DNA of 64,000 bases from Dyella_D sp052115385 (lineage in GTDB: Bacteria > Pseudomonadota > Gammaproteobacteria > Xanthomonadales > Rhodanobacteraceae): positions 1-64,000 of the forward strand of contig NZ_JBFRGP010000008.1 in NCBI RefSeq assembly GCF_052115385.1. The letters are read 5' to 3'. Both the position numbers and the translations under genes were made by a program. The notes under the pieces are model-generated. The model was not told where the DNA came from, made no database searches, and saw nothing but the letters and a program-made list of their open reading frames with translations. Positions 56,461 to 64,000 of this stretch are shown piece after piece (the first letter of the stretch is position 1; each line of letters begins with the position of its first letter).

Positions 56461-59355
56461 TCAGGGCAGCGCGAAGTGGTATTCGCGCTGCAGCCACACG
56501 TCCGCCGCGTGCGGCGTGGCGAACAGGAAACCCTGGCCGTAGCGGCAGCCGACGCGCAGCAGCGCGTCGCGCTGGTTCTCCTGTTCGATGCCTTCGGCGA
56601 TCACCTGCATCTGCAGCGAGTCGGCCAGCACCTGGATCGCGCGCACCACGGCCAGGCTGTGGCCGCCTTCGCGCGGCAGCTCGGTGATGAAGGAGCGGTC
56701 CACTTTCAGCGTGCTGATCGGGTACTGGTGCAGGTAGCTCAGCGAGGAGTAGCCGGTGCCGAAATCGTCCAGCGCGATGCCGACGTCGTGCGCGCGCAGG
56801 TTCTCCAGGATGCGCTTCACCTGCGAGGCGTTTTCCAGCAGCGCGCGCTCGGTGACTTCGATGCGCAGGCAGCGCGTGGGCAAGCCGTGCGAGGCCAGCA
56901 GGTCGAGCAGGCGCCGGTCCAGGTCCGGCGAGCGGAAGTGGCGGCCGGACACGTTGATGCTGACGAAGCCGTCGCTGCCGGTGAGCGCCTCGGCCTGTGC
57001 GCAGACCTGTTCGAAGATCTGCCAGTCGATGGTTTCCGAGCAGCCGCTTTCTTCTGCCACCGCGAGGAAATCGCTGGGCGTGAGCAGGCCGCGGTCCGGG
57101 TGGCGCCAGCGCAGCAGCGCCTCGTAGCCCACCGTGCGGCCGTCCTCCAGCGAGACGATCGGCTGGTAGAACGGCACGAATTCGTTGCGGCTCAGCGCGC
57201 GGCGCAGGTCGCCTTCCATTTCCAGCAGCGACAGCGCCTCGCGGCGCAGGCGATCGTCGAATACGGCAGCGCGGTGGCGGCCTTCGTCCTTGGCGCGGTA
57301 CATGGCCGCGTCGGCATCGCGCAGCAGTTCTTCCGGGCGCTGGTAGTGCGGGCCGGGCAGGGCGATACCGATCGAGGCGGAGGTGAAGATCTCCTTGGCG
57401 CCCAGGCGGAACGGCGTCTGCAGCTCGGCGATGATGCGCTCGGCAATGACCAGCGCCATGCGGTAGTCGGTGATGCCTTCGGCCAGCACGGCGAATTCGT
57501 CGCCGCCCAGGCGCGCGACCACGTCGCGGGTCTTCAGGCAGGCGCGGATGCGGCCGCCGACCTGGAACAGCAGGTCGTCGCCGACCAGATGCCCGACCGA
57601 GTCGTTGATGACTTTGAAGCGATCCAAATCGATGAACAACACCGCGAACATGTCCTGCGGATTGCCGTGGTAGCGCTGCAGCGCCTGCTCCAGCCGCTGC
57701 AGCAGCAGGGTGCGGTTGGGCAGGCCGGTGAGCGAGTCGTGCAGGGTTTCGTACTTGAGGCGGCGCTCCACGCGCTCGCGCTCGGCGATCTGTTCGCGCA
57801 GGTCGCGGTTGGCCAGGGCCAGCGCGCGGGTGCGCTCGGTGACGCGGCGTTCCAGGCTGGCGTAGGCCTGCTTCAGCGATTCGGTGGTGTGCTTGCGCTG
57901 CAGCGCGTTGGCCACGTGGTAGCTGACGAAGGTGAGCAGCTCCTGGTCGCGCACGTCGTAGGTGTGCTCGGGGGAGTAGCTCTGCACCGCCAGCACGCCC
58001 ATCGCGCGCTCGCCCCAGATCAGCGGCACGCCCAGCCAGCACACCGAGCGCGAGCCGTGGTGGCCGATCTCGCCCTGGCGGGCCAGGCGGTCGATGTCGT
58101 CCGGCGCGGCCAGCAGCGGCTTGCCGTGGCGCAGCACGTATTCGGTGAGGCCGCGGCCGTGCGAGCGCGGCAGGCGCACGGTGTCGAACTCGTCGACCGA
58201 ATACGGGAAGGTGAGCTGGTTCGGCTCTTCGTCCAGCAGCGCGATATAGAAGTTGCGCGCGTACAGCAGGCCGCCGATCACGCGGTGCACGGCGGCGTAG
58301 AAGTTGTCCAGGCTTTCCGAAGCGTTGGCCAGCTCGGCGATGCGGAACAGCGCCGCCTGCAGGCGTTCGCCGCGCTGGCGCTGCAGCACCTGCTGGCGCA
58401 GCACGCGGTTGGCCTCGCGCAGCGCCGCGGTGCGGCTGGCCACGCGGCGTTCCAGTTCGGCGTGCGCTTCGCGGCGTTCCAGCGCGGTCTGCACGTGCTT
58501 GGCCACGTAGCTGAGCAGCTCGCGGTCGTGCTCGGTGTAGTGGGTGTCCTCGCGATAGCTCTGCACCACGATGCCGCCGACCACGCGCCCGTCGCGCTGC
58601 AGCGGCACGCCGAGCCAGTCCTCGCAGACCGGGCCGAGCAGCACGAACTGGCCGGCGAACTGGCGCGACAGTTCCTCCACTGAACCCATGATCGGCTGGC
58701 CGCCCTGCAGCAGGTTCCAGGTGAGGCTGTGGCGCATGTCCTGCAGCGGCACGCTCTGGTCGGGCAAGGGCGGGTCCTTGTCCATGGTGTCCACGTAGTA
58801 CGGGAAGCGCACGCTGTCGGTGGCCGGGTCGTACAGCGCGATGTAGAAGTTCTCCGCATACATGAGGCTGCCGAGGATGCCGTGCAGCGCGTGCATCATC
58901 TCGGCCATGTTGTGTTCGGTGCTGGCCTGGTCGGCGATCGCGTACAGCGCGCGCTGCAGCCGCTCGGCCATGGCCAGGCGGGAGATCGCCTCGTACAGGC
59001 GCGAGGTCTCGGCGAGCTGGCGCAGGCGGGAGCCGGCCGTCCGGCCCAGCCAGGCGATCTCCTCGGCGTCCGCGGCCGGGACCGGCCCATCGGCCGCCAG
59101 GGCCAGCAGGCGCTGGGACTGCGGGTCTTCGGCCAGGGCCAGCTGGCCGGGCAGGAGCGGGTCCGACGGTGCTTCGAGCTGGCGCCAGAGCAGGGCGCCG
59201 CGTACCCCCAGGGTACGCAGGGTGGCCCCGCAGACCTCCATGACCCCGGCGGCATCGCTCGCCCGGAACAGGCCTTCCACGGCCGCATGCAAAGCCGCGG
59301 AGTGGGGCTCCGCAGACGGATACATCGGGGTGGAACTGGTGGGTAATGAACTCAT
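56461..59355 (-). CDS. Dual-GAF GGDEF-EAL cyclic-di-GMP protein
   Basis: 964 residues. Two GAF-like sensor modules (about residues 120-310 and 340-500) share the pattern LMYAENFYIALYDPATDSVR / LLYARNFYIALLDEEPNQLT and are probably a duplication; each is followed by a coiled coil (ELERRVASRTAALREANRVL). The GGDEF domain (about 540-700) has intact GGDEF, but the inhibitory RxxD position reads KTRD. The EAL domain (about 715-955) has YEALLRW, SINVSGRHFRS, DDFGTGYSSL and KVDRSFI, so its catalytic residues look intact. It could both make and break cyclic-di-GMP. It is a soluble cytoplasmic protein with no membrane segment, transcribed alone. Confidence 0.92.
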   Translation of the reverse strand: MSSLPTSSTPMYPSAEPHSAALHAAVEGLFRASDAAGVMEVCGATLRTLGVRGALLWRQLEAPSDPLLPGQLALAEDPQSQRLLALAADGPVPAADAEEIAWLGRTAGSRLRQLAETSRLYEAISRLAMAERLQRALYAIADQASTEHNMAEMMHALHGILGSLMYAENFYIALYDPATDSVRFPYYVDTMDKDPPLPDQSVPLQDMRHSLTWNLLQGGQPIMGSVEELSRQFAGQFVLLGPVCEDWLGVPLQRDGRVVGGIVVQSYREDTHYTEHDRELLSYVAKHVQTALERREAHAELERRVASRTAALREANRVLRQQVLQRQRGERLQAALFRIAELANASESLDNFYAAVHRVIGGLLYARNFYIALLDEEPNQLTFPYSVDEFDTVRLPRSHGRGLTEYVLRHGKPLLAAPDDIDRLARQGEIGHHGSRSVCWLGVPLIWGERAMGVLAVQSYSPEHTYDVRDQELLTFVSYHVANALQRKHTTESLKQAYASLERRVTERTRALALANRDLREQIAERERVERRLKYETLHDSLTGLPNRTLLLQRLEQALQRYHGNPQDMFAVLFIDLDRFKVINDSVGHLVGDDLLFQVGGRIRACLKTRDVVARLGGDEFAVLAEGITDYRMALVIAERIIAELQTPFRLGAKEIFTSASIGIALPGPHYQRPEELLRDADAAMYRAKDEGRHRAAVFDDRLRREALSLLEMEGDLRRALSRNEFVPFYQPIVSLEDGRTVGYEALLRWRHPDRGLLTPSDFLAVAEESGCSETIDWQIFEQVCAQAEALTGSDGFVSINVSGRHFRSPDLDRRLLDLLASHGLPTRCLRIEVTERALLENASQVKRILENLRAHDVGIALDDFGTGYSSLSYLHQYPISTLKVDRSFITELPREGGHSLAVVRAIQVLADSLQMQVIAEGIEQENQRDALLRVGCRYGQGFLFATPHAADVWLQREYHFALP

Positions 59356-59608
59356 CCGGCGCGGACCGGTCCCTGCTTAGGTCACATGCGCCTTTATATC
59401 GTCTCTGTTCAGCGTTGTCGCTGACGGGGCGGGCGACTCCGGCCGCTTTTCGACCTGATCGGACTCCAGGGTTTTTTGCGGGTCAGGTCACCCAATTACC
59501 AGGGCAAAAAGGCTGCAAGTAAAAGTTAAATTGTGGTAAGCTCCGTCCACCCGAGCCCTGGGGAGGGTGTGGGTTCCATCCACGTAGAGCCTTATTCGGT
59601 CGAACTTC

Positions 59609-60520
59609 ATGCGTCGCCTGCTGTTGCCTATGCCATTTCTGCTAATGCCGCTCGCCGCGGCAGGGCAGTCGCTGGCCGGCGATACGCACGAACTGGCCAA
59701 TCGCCTGCTCGCCCAGAAGCCCGACCAGGTGGTCCAGATCGGCCCCGACGCGGCCGTGCCGCTGTGGCGCAGCACCGATGGCCGCTGGCTGGCGCTGAAG
59801 GCCGATAGCGGCACGTTCGGCTCCGCCCAGCGCAATGACGGCCCGCTGCAGTTCACCGTGGTCGACGCCTCGCGCGCCGTATCCACCGACCTGACCTACG
59901 GCCTGAGCTCGAATCTGCAGGCGCACGTGGGGGTCAGCGAGCACACCTGGATCAACAACCGCGTGCCGCGCGTGATCGGCAGCGAGATCGGCGCCACCTA
60001 CAGCAGCGGCCGCTACAGCGTCGGCCTCAGCCTGGGCGCCAACAGCACGCCGAACAATTCGGCGCTGCCGCGCCTGCTGCCTGGCGCCCCGGCCGGCGTC
60101 AACGGCCTGAATTCATTCGACAGCAGCGCGCAGCTCAATGCGCGCGGCCGCGTCGCGCTGGACAGCAAGAGCGGCATCGACCTGGGCGCCAGCGTGGGCC
60201 GTGTGCGCCTGCTGCCGGGCAACCTGCTCGGCGTGAACGCGCTGGACCAGAAGGCGCTGAGCTTCGGCGTCGACCGCGGCCCGCTCAGCGGCGGCGTGGT
60301 CGGCCGCGTGATGCAGCCGGCGCTGCCGGGTACCGGCTACAACAGCGACCGCCGCTGGAGCAGCATCGACCTGGGCGTGACCCTGCGCCTGCCCTGGCAG
60401 GGCGAGCTCAGCATCGGCGCGCAGAACGTGTGGTCGTCCGGCAATGCGGTGAATACGCCGGTGGGCCCGGAGCCGGACCAGTCGCGCACGCCTTACGTGC
60501 AGTACCACCAGGATCTCTAG
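59609..60520 (+). CDS. Exported protein of unknown family, probable small beta-barrel
   Basis: 303 residues with a signal peptide (RLLLPMPFLLMPLAAAGQS). The mature part alternates short strands with Gly, Asn and Ser and ends with a Tyr/Gln-rich segment (VQYHQDL). Stretches such as YSSGRYSVGLSLGANS and IDLGVTLRLPWQGELSIGAQ look like transmembrane beta-strands. I do not recognise a family. Orthologues in Xanthomonadaceae-type genomes would be expected from its style. It is transcribed alone, after 250 bases of leader that include an AT-rich patch near 59515-59540, and ends at a strong terminator. Confidence 0.6.
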   Translation: MRRLLLPMPFLLMPLAAAGQSLAGDTHELANRLLAQKPDQVVQIGPDAAVPLWRSTDGRWLALKADSGTFGSAQRNDGPLQFTVVDASRAVSTDLTYGLSSNLQAHVGVSEHTWINNRVPRVIGSEIGATYSSGRYSVGLSLGANSTPNNSALPRLLPGAPAGVNGLNSFDSSAQLNARGRVALDSKSGIDLGASVGRVRLLPGNLLGVNALDQKALSFGVDRGPLSGGVVGRVMQPALPGTGYNSDRRWSSIDLGVTLRLPWQGELSIGAQNVWSSGNAVNTPVGPEPDQSRTPYVQYHQDL

Positions 60521-60550
60521 GCTCCCGTCTTCCACGGAAGCCCGAACCCC

Positions 60551-60596
60551 ATAAACGAAGAAGCCGTCGCCAGGCAGCGACGGCTTCTTCGTTTAT
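60551..60596. terminator. 20-bp perfect inverted repeat, bidirectional terminator
   Basis: The arm ATAAACGAAGAAGCCGTCGC (60551-60570) pairs perfectly with 60577-60596 across a six-base loop. It stands between the stop of the exported-protein gene and the stop of the convergent DUF4097 gene. Both arms end T/A-rich (CTTCTTCGTTTAT), so it can stop transcription from either side. Confidence 0.85.
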
Positions 60597-60617
60597 GGCA
60601 GCGGCAAGCGTTCGCCT

Positions 60618-61523
60618 TCAATCCTGCTTGCGGATCTTCAGGTCGCCGCTGAAGGTCTCCAGCTTGATCTTCGCGCTGCCGCTGCCGGCGGTGGCATCGA
60701 GCTCCATGCCGGGGCCATGTTCCACCTTGCGCGGCGAGCCGAAGTCGCTGCGCAGGTCGCCGCTGAAGGTATTGGCGTGGATCTGCGCGGCGAGATTGCC
60801 CGGCAGCTGCACCTGTACGTCGCCGCTCATGCTGTCGACATTCATGTCGCCGCCGGCGGTCATGCCGCCGCCCACCTGCACGTCGCCGGAGACGGTGCTG
60901 AGGTTGAGCCGCTTCCACGGTCCGCCGTTCACGCGGATGCGGCCGGACACCGTCTGCAGCTCGGCCTCGCGTCCCACCGACGGGGCGAGGATGTCGCCGC
61001 TCACCGTCTGCAGGTCCACCTTGTCGGCATGGCCGGCCAGTTCGAGGCTGCCGCTGACGCTCTGCGCCTCCACCGAAGGCGAGCGCGCATTGATGCGCAC
61101 CTTGCCGCTCACTGAGTTGATCTTGATGGTGCCGCCTTCGATGCCGTCGATGCTCGCCGGCGCGCTCACCACTTCCACTTCGAGCGAGGCCGACTTCGGC
61201 ACGCGCACATCCAGCGTGGTGTTGCCCATCGAGGTGTCGCTGTTGAAGTTGAACCAGCCCGACTTGCCGGTCGATTCCACTTTCAGCTCCAGGTTGTCAT
61301 TGTCGCCGTCGAATTCCAGCGGCTTGGCGCCTTCGCCGAGGCGGCCGGTGACCTGGACCTGGTTGCGGTCCCAGGCGGTGACGGTGACCGAGCCCTTTAC
61401 GTTGCTGATCTGCAACTGCACGTTGGGCTTGGCGTCGTGGCTGATGTTGATCGGCGTGTCGGCATAAGCCTGGCCGATCGCCAGCGCCAGCAGGACAGGG
61501 AGATAGCGTGCGGTGGTTTTCAT
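60618..61523 (-). CDS. DUF4097-family exported beta-helix protein
   Basis: 301 residues with a signal peptide (RYLPVLLALAIGQAYA). The body repeats a short strand pattern built on VSGxxx: INSVSGKVRIN, AQSVSGSLELAG, LQTVSGDILAP, LQTVSGRIRVNG, LSTVSGDVQVGG, DSMSGDVQVQ and ANTFSGDLRS. This regular repeat is the DUF4097 right-handed beta-helix, probably periplasmic or surface-located. It lies 17 bases downstream of the anti-sigma gene in a sigma/anti-sigma/DUF4097 operon, so it is probably a main target of that sigma factor. Function beyond envelope association is unknown. The open frame extends upstream across the anti-sigma gene, but the start is fixed by the signal peptide. Confidence 0.82.
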   Translation of the reverse strand: MKTTARYLPVLLALAIGQAYADTPINISHDAKPNVQLQISNVKGSVTVTAWDRNQVQVTGRLGEGAKPLEFDGDNDNLELKVESTGKSGWFNFNSDTSMGNTTLDVRVPKSASLEVEVVSAPASIDGIEGGTIKINSVSGKVRINARSPSVEAQSVSGSLELAGHADKVDLQTVSGDILAPSVGREAELQTVSGRIRVNGGPWKRLNLSTVSGDVQVGGGMTAGGDMNVDSMSGDVQVQLPGNLAAQIHANTFSGDLRSDFGSPRKVEHGPGMELDATAGSGSAKIKLETFSGDLKIRKQD

Positions 61524-61540
61524 GATCGTGCTCCGGTGAC

Positions 61541-61969
61541 TCAGCCTGCCTGTTGTTCCATCTGACGCAGTTGCGATTGGCGTTTGGCGGTGCGGTCCAG
61601 CAGACGCTGCAAGGCGGGGGAATGCGGCGCCTGCTGGATGGCCTGTTGCAATTCGACGCGCGCCGCATCCAGTTCCACCGCCGCGCCGGCGAGGCGCGGA
61701 TCGGACGGTTTCCAGTTCACCGGCACCTGTGCCTGCAGTGCCGCGGGCGCTTCCGCCCGCCATTGATGATTGAGGGCGACCGCTAGCAGCGACAGTCCGG
61801 CGAAGCTCGCCGCGAGCAGCCAGGCGTGGCTGCGCCGGGCGCGCGGCGCCATGGCGGCAGCGGGACTGCCGGCATCGAGCTTCGCTTCGATATCCGCCCA
61901 CAGGTCGCGTTGCGGGGACACCGGTTCGCGCAGGGCGCGCATCTGGCGATGCCATTCAAATTCGTTCAT
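61541..61969 (-). CDS. Probable membrane anti-sigma factor
   Basis: 142 residues. The first 45 residues are cytoplasmic in character (MNEFEWHRQMRALREPVSPQ). One membrane segment follows (AWLLAASFAGLSLLAVAL, about 49-66), then a periplasmic part with a helical end (ELQQAIQQAPHSPALQRLL) rich in Gln. The size, topology and four-base overlap with an upstream ECF sigma gene mark it as the cognate anti-sigma factor, although no zinc (ZAS) His-Cys motif is present. Anti-sigma function is inferred from context. Confidence 0.72.
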   Translation of the reverse strand: MNEFEWHRQMRALREPVSPQRDLWADIEAKLDAGSPAAAMAPRARRSHAWLLAASFAGLSLLAVALNHQWRAEAPAALQAQVPVNWKPSDPRLAGAAVELDAARVELQQAIQQAPHSPALQRLLDRTAKRQSQLRQMEQQAG

Positions 61970-62517
61970 GACGCTTCTCCAAGAACTTTTCGCAGCAGTC
62001 CGCGTGCGCGGTGCAGTTGCGCTTTCGACGAGCCGACGGCCATGCCGAGCTCGGCGCTGATTTCCTCGTGCCGCCAACCTTCCACGTCGTGCAGGACCAG
62101 CACGGCGCGTGCGCGTGGCGGCAGTTTGCCGATCGCACGTTCCAGTTCGTCGCGCTCGGCGGCACAGAACGGGGTGGTGCCGCGATCGGGCAGGTCGTCG
62201 TCGTCCATCGTGCTGACCGGGTCCGATCCGCGCGAACGGATATCCATCAGCGCCACGTTCACCGCCAGGCGATACAGCCAGGTGCCGAACGCGCTTTCGT
62301 GGCGGAAGCCGGCGAGTTTCTGCCAGGCGCGCACGAAGGCGTCCTGGGTCAGATCCTCGGCGCGTGCGTGGTCGTAGCCGGCCAGGCGGTAGACGGCACC
62401 GTAGACGCGATCGGCGTGCCGGCGATACAGCCGCTGGAAGGCCACCCGGTCGCCGTCCGCGGCAGCGCGCACATCGGCGACGTCGTCGTCGGGCGCTGCG
62501 GCGGTGGCAGGCGGCAT
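61966..62517 (-). CDS. ECF RNA polymerase sigma factor (RpoE-like)
   Basis: 183 residues from ATG 62517 (GGAAA upstream); other in-frame starts at 62550 and 62610 are possible. Region 2 is FQRLYRRHADRVYGAVYRLA ... AEDLTQDAFVRAWQKL ... FGTWLYRLAVNVALMD. Region 4 is IGKLPPRARAVLVLHDVEGW ... EISAELGMAVGSSKAQLHRA. It is a standard-length ECF factor. It overlaps the probable anti-sigma gene by four bases and precedes a DUF4097 gene, an arrangement common in this group. An envelope-stress signal is likely but unproven. Confidence 0.9.
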   Translation of the reverse strand: MPPATAAAPDDDVADVRAAADGDRVAFQRLYRRHADRVYGAVYRLAGYDHARAEDLTQDAFVRAWQKLAGFRHESAFGTWLYRLAVNVALMDIRSRGSDPVSTMDDDDLPDRGTTPFCAAERDELERAIGKLPPRARAVLVLHDVEGWRHEEISAELGMAVGSSKAQLHRARGLLRKVLGEAS

Positions 62518-62688
62518 GGGGTTTCCGGTGGCGGCGCAGGCGCTGATCATCTTGCCAGCTTGGATGCGCGGTTGCGCGGCAAGGTTTAGAGGAGGGCGCT
62601 CATGCGCCATCAGTCATGCATTCATGAGTCATGGGCCATACGTACGCGATGCGGCGGCCTGGCCTTGCGCCACGGCCGCCGCAGGCGG

Positions 62689-64000
62689 TCAGGAAGCGAC
62701 CGCCGAGACCCGCGGCCCGCCAGCGAGTGCGCTGGCGACGCGCTGCAGTTCGTCGTGCAGGCGCTGCGGCATGCGCTGGCCGAACTCGCGCAGGTAATCG
62801 CCGATGGCGGCCGCTTCGGCCTGCCAGCCGGCCTGGTCGACGTGCAGCAATTCGTCCAGCGCGGCGCCGTCCAGCGCCAGGCCGTCGGTGCGCAGTTCGC
62901 CCTGCGCCGGCAGCGTGCCGATCGGGGTGTCGACGCCGGCAGCCTTGCCCTCGACGCGGGCGATCATCCACTCCAGCACGCGCAGGTTGTCGCCGAAGCC
63001 CGGCCACAGGAACTTGCCGTCCTTGCCTTTGCGGAACCAGTTGACGTGGAAGATCTTCGGCAACTGCGCGCCCGGCTGGTCGAACGACAGCCAATGCTGG
63101 AAATAATCGCCGTAGTGATAACCGCAGAACGGCTTCATCGCCATCGAGTCGCGGCGCAGCACACCCACCGCACCGGTGGCCGCCGCGGTGGTTTCCGAAC
63201 CCATCGCGCCGCCGACCAGCACACCGTGCGCCCAATCGCGCGCCTCGAACACCAGTGGCACCAGCGACGGCCGGCGGCCGCCGAACACGATCGCGCTGAT
63301 CGGCACGCCCTGCGCGTCCTCGGCCTTGGGCGACCAGGTCGGGCACTGCTTCGCGCTGACCGTGAAGCGGGCATTCGGATGCGCGGCCGGACCGTTGGCC
63401 GGGTCATACGCGCGGCCCTGCCAGTCCAGCGCCGGCTCGCCCGGCAGGCCTTCCCACCAGGGCTGGTTGTCGGCGGTGACCGCGACATTGGTAAAGATGG
63501 TGTCGCGCGCGATGCTGGCCAGCGCATTCGGATTGCTGCCCGCGCTGGTGCCCGGCGCCACGCCGAAGAAGCCGGCCTCGGGATTGATCGCGTACAGGCG
63601 GCCGTCCGCGCCGGGGCGCATCCAGCAGATGTCGTCGCCCACGGTCCACACCTTCCAGCCGTCGCGGCGATAGCCGTCCGGCGGAATCAGCATGGCCAGG
63701 TTGGTCTTGCCGCAGGCCGAGGGGAACGCCGCGGCGACGTAGTGGGTCTGCCCCTGCGGATTCTCGATGCCCACGATCAGCATGTGCTCGGCCAGCCAGC
63801 CCTCGGACCGGGCCTGCCAGCTGGCGATGCGCAGCGCATGGCACTTCTTGCCCAGCAGTGCGTTGCCGCCGTAGCCGGAACCGTAGGACTTGATGCTCAG
63901 GTCCTCGGGGAAATGCATGATGAAGCGGCGTTCCGGATCCAGCTCGCCGATGGAGTGCAGCCCCTTCACGAACGAGTCGTTTGAGAGCAGCCCCTCGCGC
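62689..64000 (-). CDS. pckG: Phosphoenolpyruvate carboxykinase (GTP), 5' end beyond window
   Basis: The frame is open from the window edge to a stop at 62689, giving the last 437 residues of a protein of about 600. AAFPSACGKTNLAMLIPP is the P-loop of the GTP-dependent enzyme with its reactive Cys. WTVGDDICWMRPGADGRLYA and INPEAGFFGVAPGTS bind metal and nucleotide. FVKGLHSIG at the window edge, GGNALLGKKC and NWFRKGKDGKFLWPGFG also match PckG. It makes phosphoenolpyruvate from oxaloacetate for gluconeogenesis, which would feed sugar-nucleotide synthesis. The start codon is outside the window. Confidence 0.95.
   Translation of the reverse strand, partial: REGLLSNDSFVKGLHSIGELDPERRFIMHFPEDLSIKSYGSGYGGNALLGKKCHALRIASWQARSEGWLAEHMLIVGIENPQGQTHYVAAAFPSACGKTNLAMLIPPDGYRRDGWKVWTVGDDICWMRPGADGRLYAINPEAGFFGVAPGTSAGSNPNALASIARDTIFTNVAVTADNQPWWEGLPGEPALDWQGRAYDPANGPAAHPNARFTVSAKQCPTWSPKAEDAQGVPISAIVFGGRRPSLVPLVFEARDWAHGVLVGGAMGSETTAAATGAVGVLRRDSMAMKPFCGYHYGDYFQHWLSFDQPGAQLPKIFHVNWFRKGKDGKFLWPGFGDNLRVLEWMIARVEGKAAGVDTPIGTLPAQGELRTDGLALDGAALDELLHVDQAGWQAEAAAIGDYLREFGQRMPQRLHDELQRVASALAGGPRVSAVAS

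Noticed and set aside
1..64000. CRISPR arrays, insertion sequences, prophage genes, tRNA or rRNA
   Set aside because: No regularly spaced repeats, transposase or integrase motifs, or tRNA-like cloverleaf sequences were found on either strand by reading. A dedicated tRNA scan could still reveal a missed gene.

Overview
The window is high-GC, densely coding gammaproteobacterial chromosome. The organism is most likely a member of the Rhodanobacteraceae/Xanthomonadaceae (Dyella, Luteibacter, Rhodanobacter type). The main evidence is gene order. A cell-surface polysaccharide locus lies between metB and the etfA/etfB genes, the site of the variable LPS locus in Xanthomonas. The rmlBACD-xanB operon, the GTP-dependent pckG, the fused STAS-MlaE permease and the inverted-repeat families between genes fit the same group. 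No tRNA, rRNA, CRISPR array, transposase or phage gene was seen.

Layout. 1-8.0 kb: tail of an unknown gene, an alginate-lyase-family lipoprotein, a copper-uptake group (DUF2946 protein, OprC-like TonB receptor, Cys-motif barrel protein) and a Tat-exported phospholipase C. 8.1-12.9 kb: minus-strand operon rmlB-rmlA-rmlC-rmlD-xanB, making dTDP-L-rhamnose and GDP-mannose. 13.1-16.2 kb: metB-rmd-gmd, adding GDP-D-rhamnose. 16.4-18.2 kb: a two-gene unit of a short-chain dehydrogenase and an ECF sigma factor with a SnoaL-like tail. 18.2-26.0 kb: overlapping minus-strand genes wzm, wzt, a 1468-residue multidomain polysaccharide protein and a family 1/4 glycosyltransferase. 26.2-31.5 kb: a Gtr-like periplasmic glycosylation set (GtrA flippase, GtrB-like transferase, GT-C transferase) with a PIG-L deacetylase and a GNAT acyltransferase. 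31.5-38.1 kb: a zinc-ribbon methyltransferase, etfA, etfB, a bifunctional glycosyltransferase and the ETF-ubiquinone oxidoreductase gene.

38-64 kb is mostly housekeeping. It holds amidase-alkB, an Mla/Ttg2-type lipid transport operon, gcvT and gcvH, and a MetJ repressor carrying a histone-H1-like lysine-rich tail. A TonB protein, a serine hydrolase, a GMC oxidoreductase, a COG3202-type transporter, a CBS protein, a second GtrB-like transferase, mtgA and hslO follow. The window ends with a GAF-GGDEF-EAL protein, an orphan envelope protein, an ECF sigma/anti-sigma/DUF4097 operon and the 3' part of pckG.

How the genes work together. xanB, gmd/rmd and rmlABCD supply GDP-mannose, GDP-D-rhamnose and dTDP-L-rhamnose. 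Glycosyltransferases build a chain on the cytoplasmic face. The 1468-residue protein has the methyltransferase, kinase-like and coiled-coil order of a WbdD-type chain terminator, so it probably caps or measures the chain. Wzm-Wzt, with a carbohydrate-binding Wzt tail, would export it. The Gtr-like set would decorate it in the periplasm. No Wzx or Wzy was seen, which fits ABC-transporter-dependent O-antigen synthesis.

The most unusual items are the MetJ-H1 fusion, the WbdD-like/GT2/WbsX fusion, the glycosyltransferase without a clear start codon inserted between the ETF-QO and etfBA genes, and a 12-bp tandem repeat built from a stop/start gene junction.
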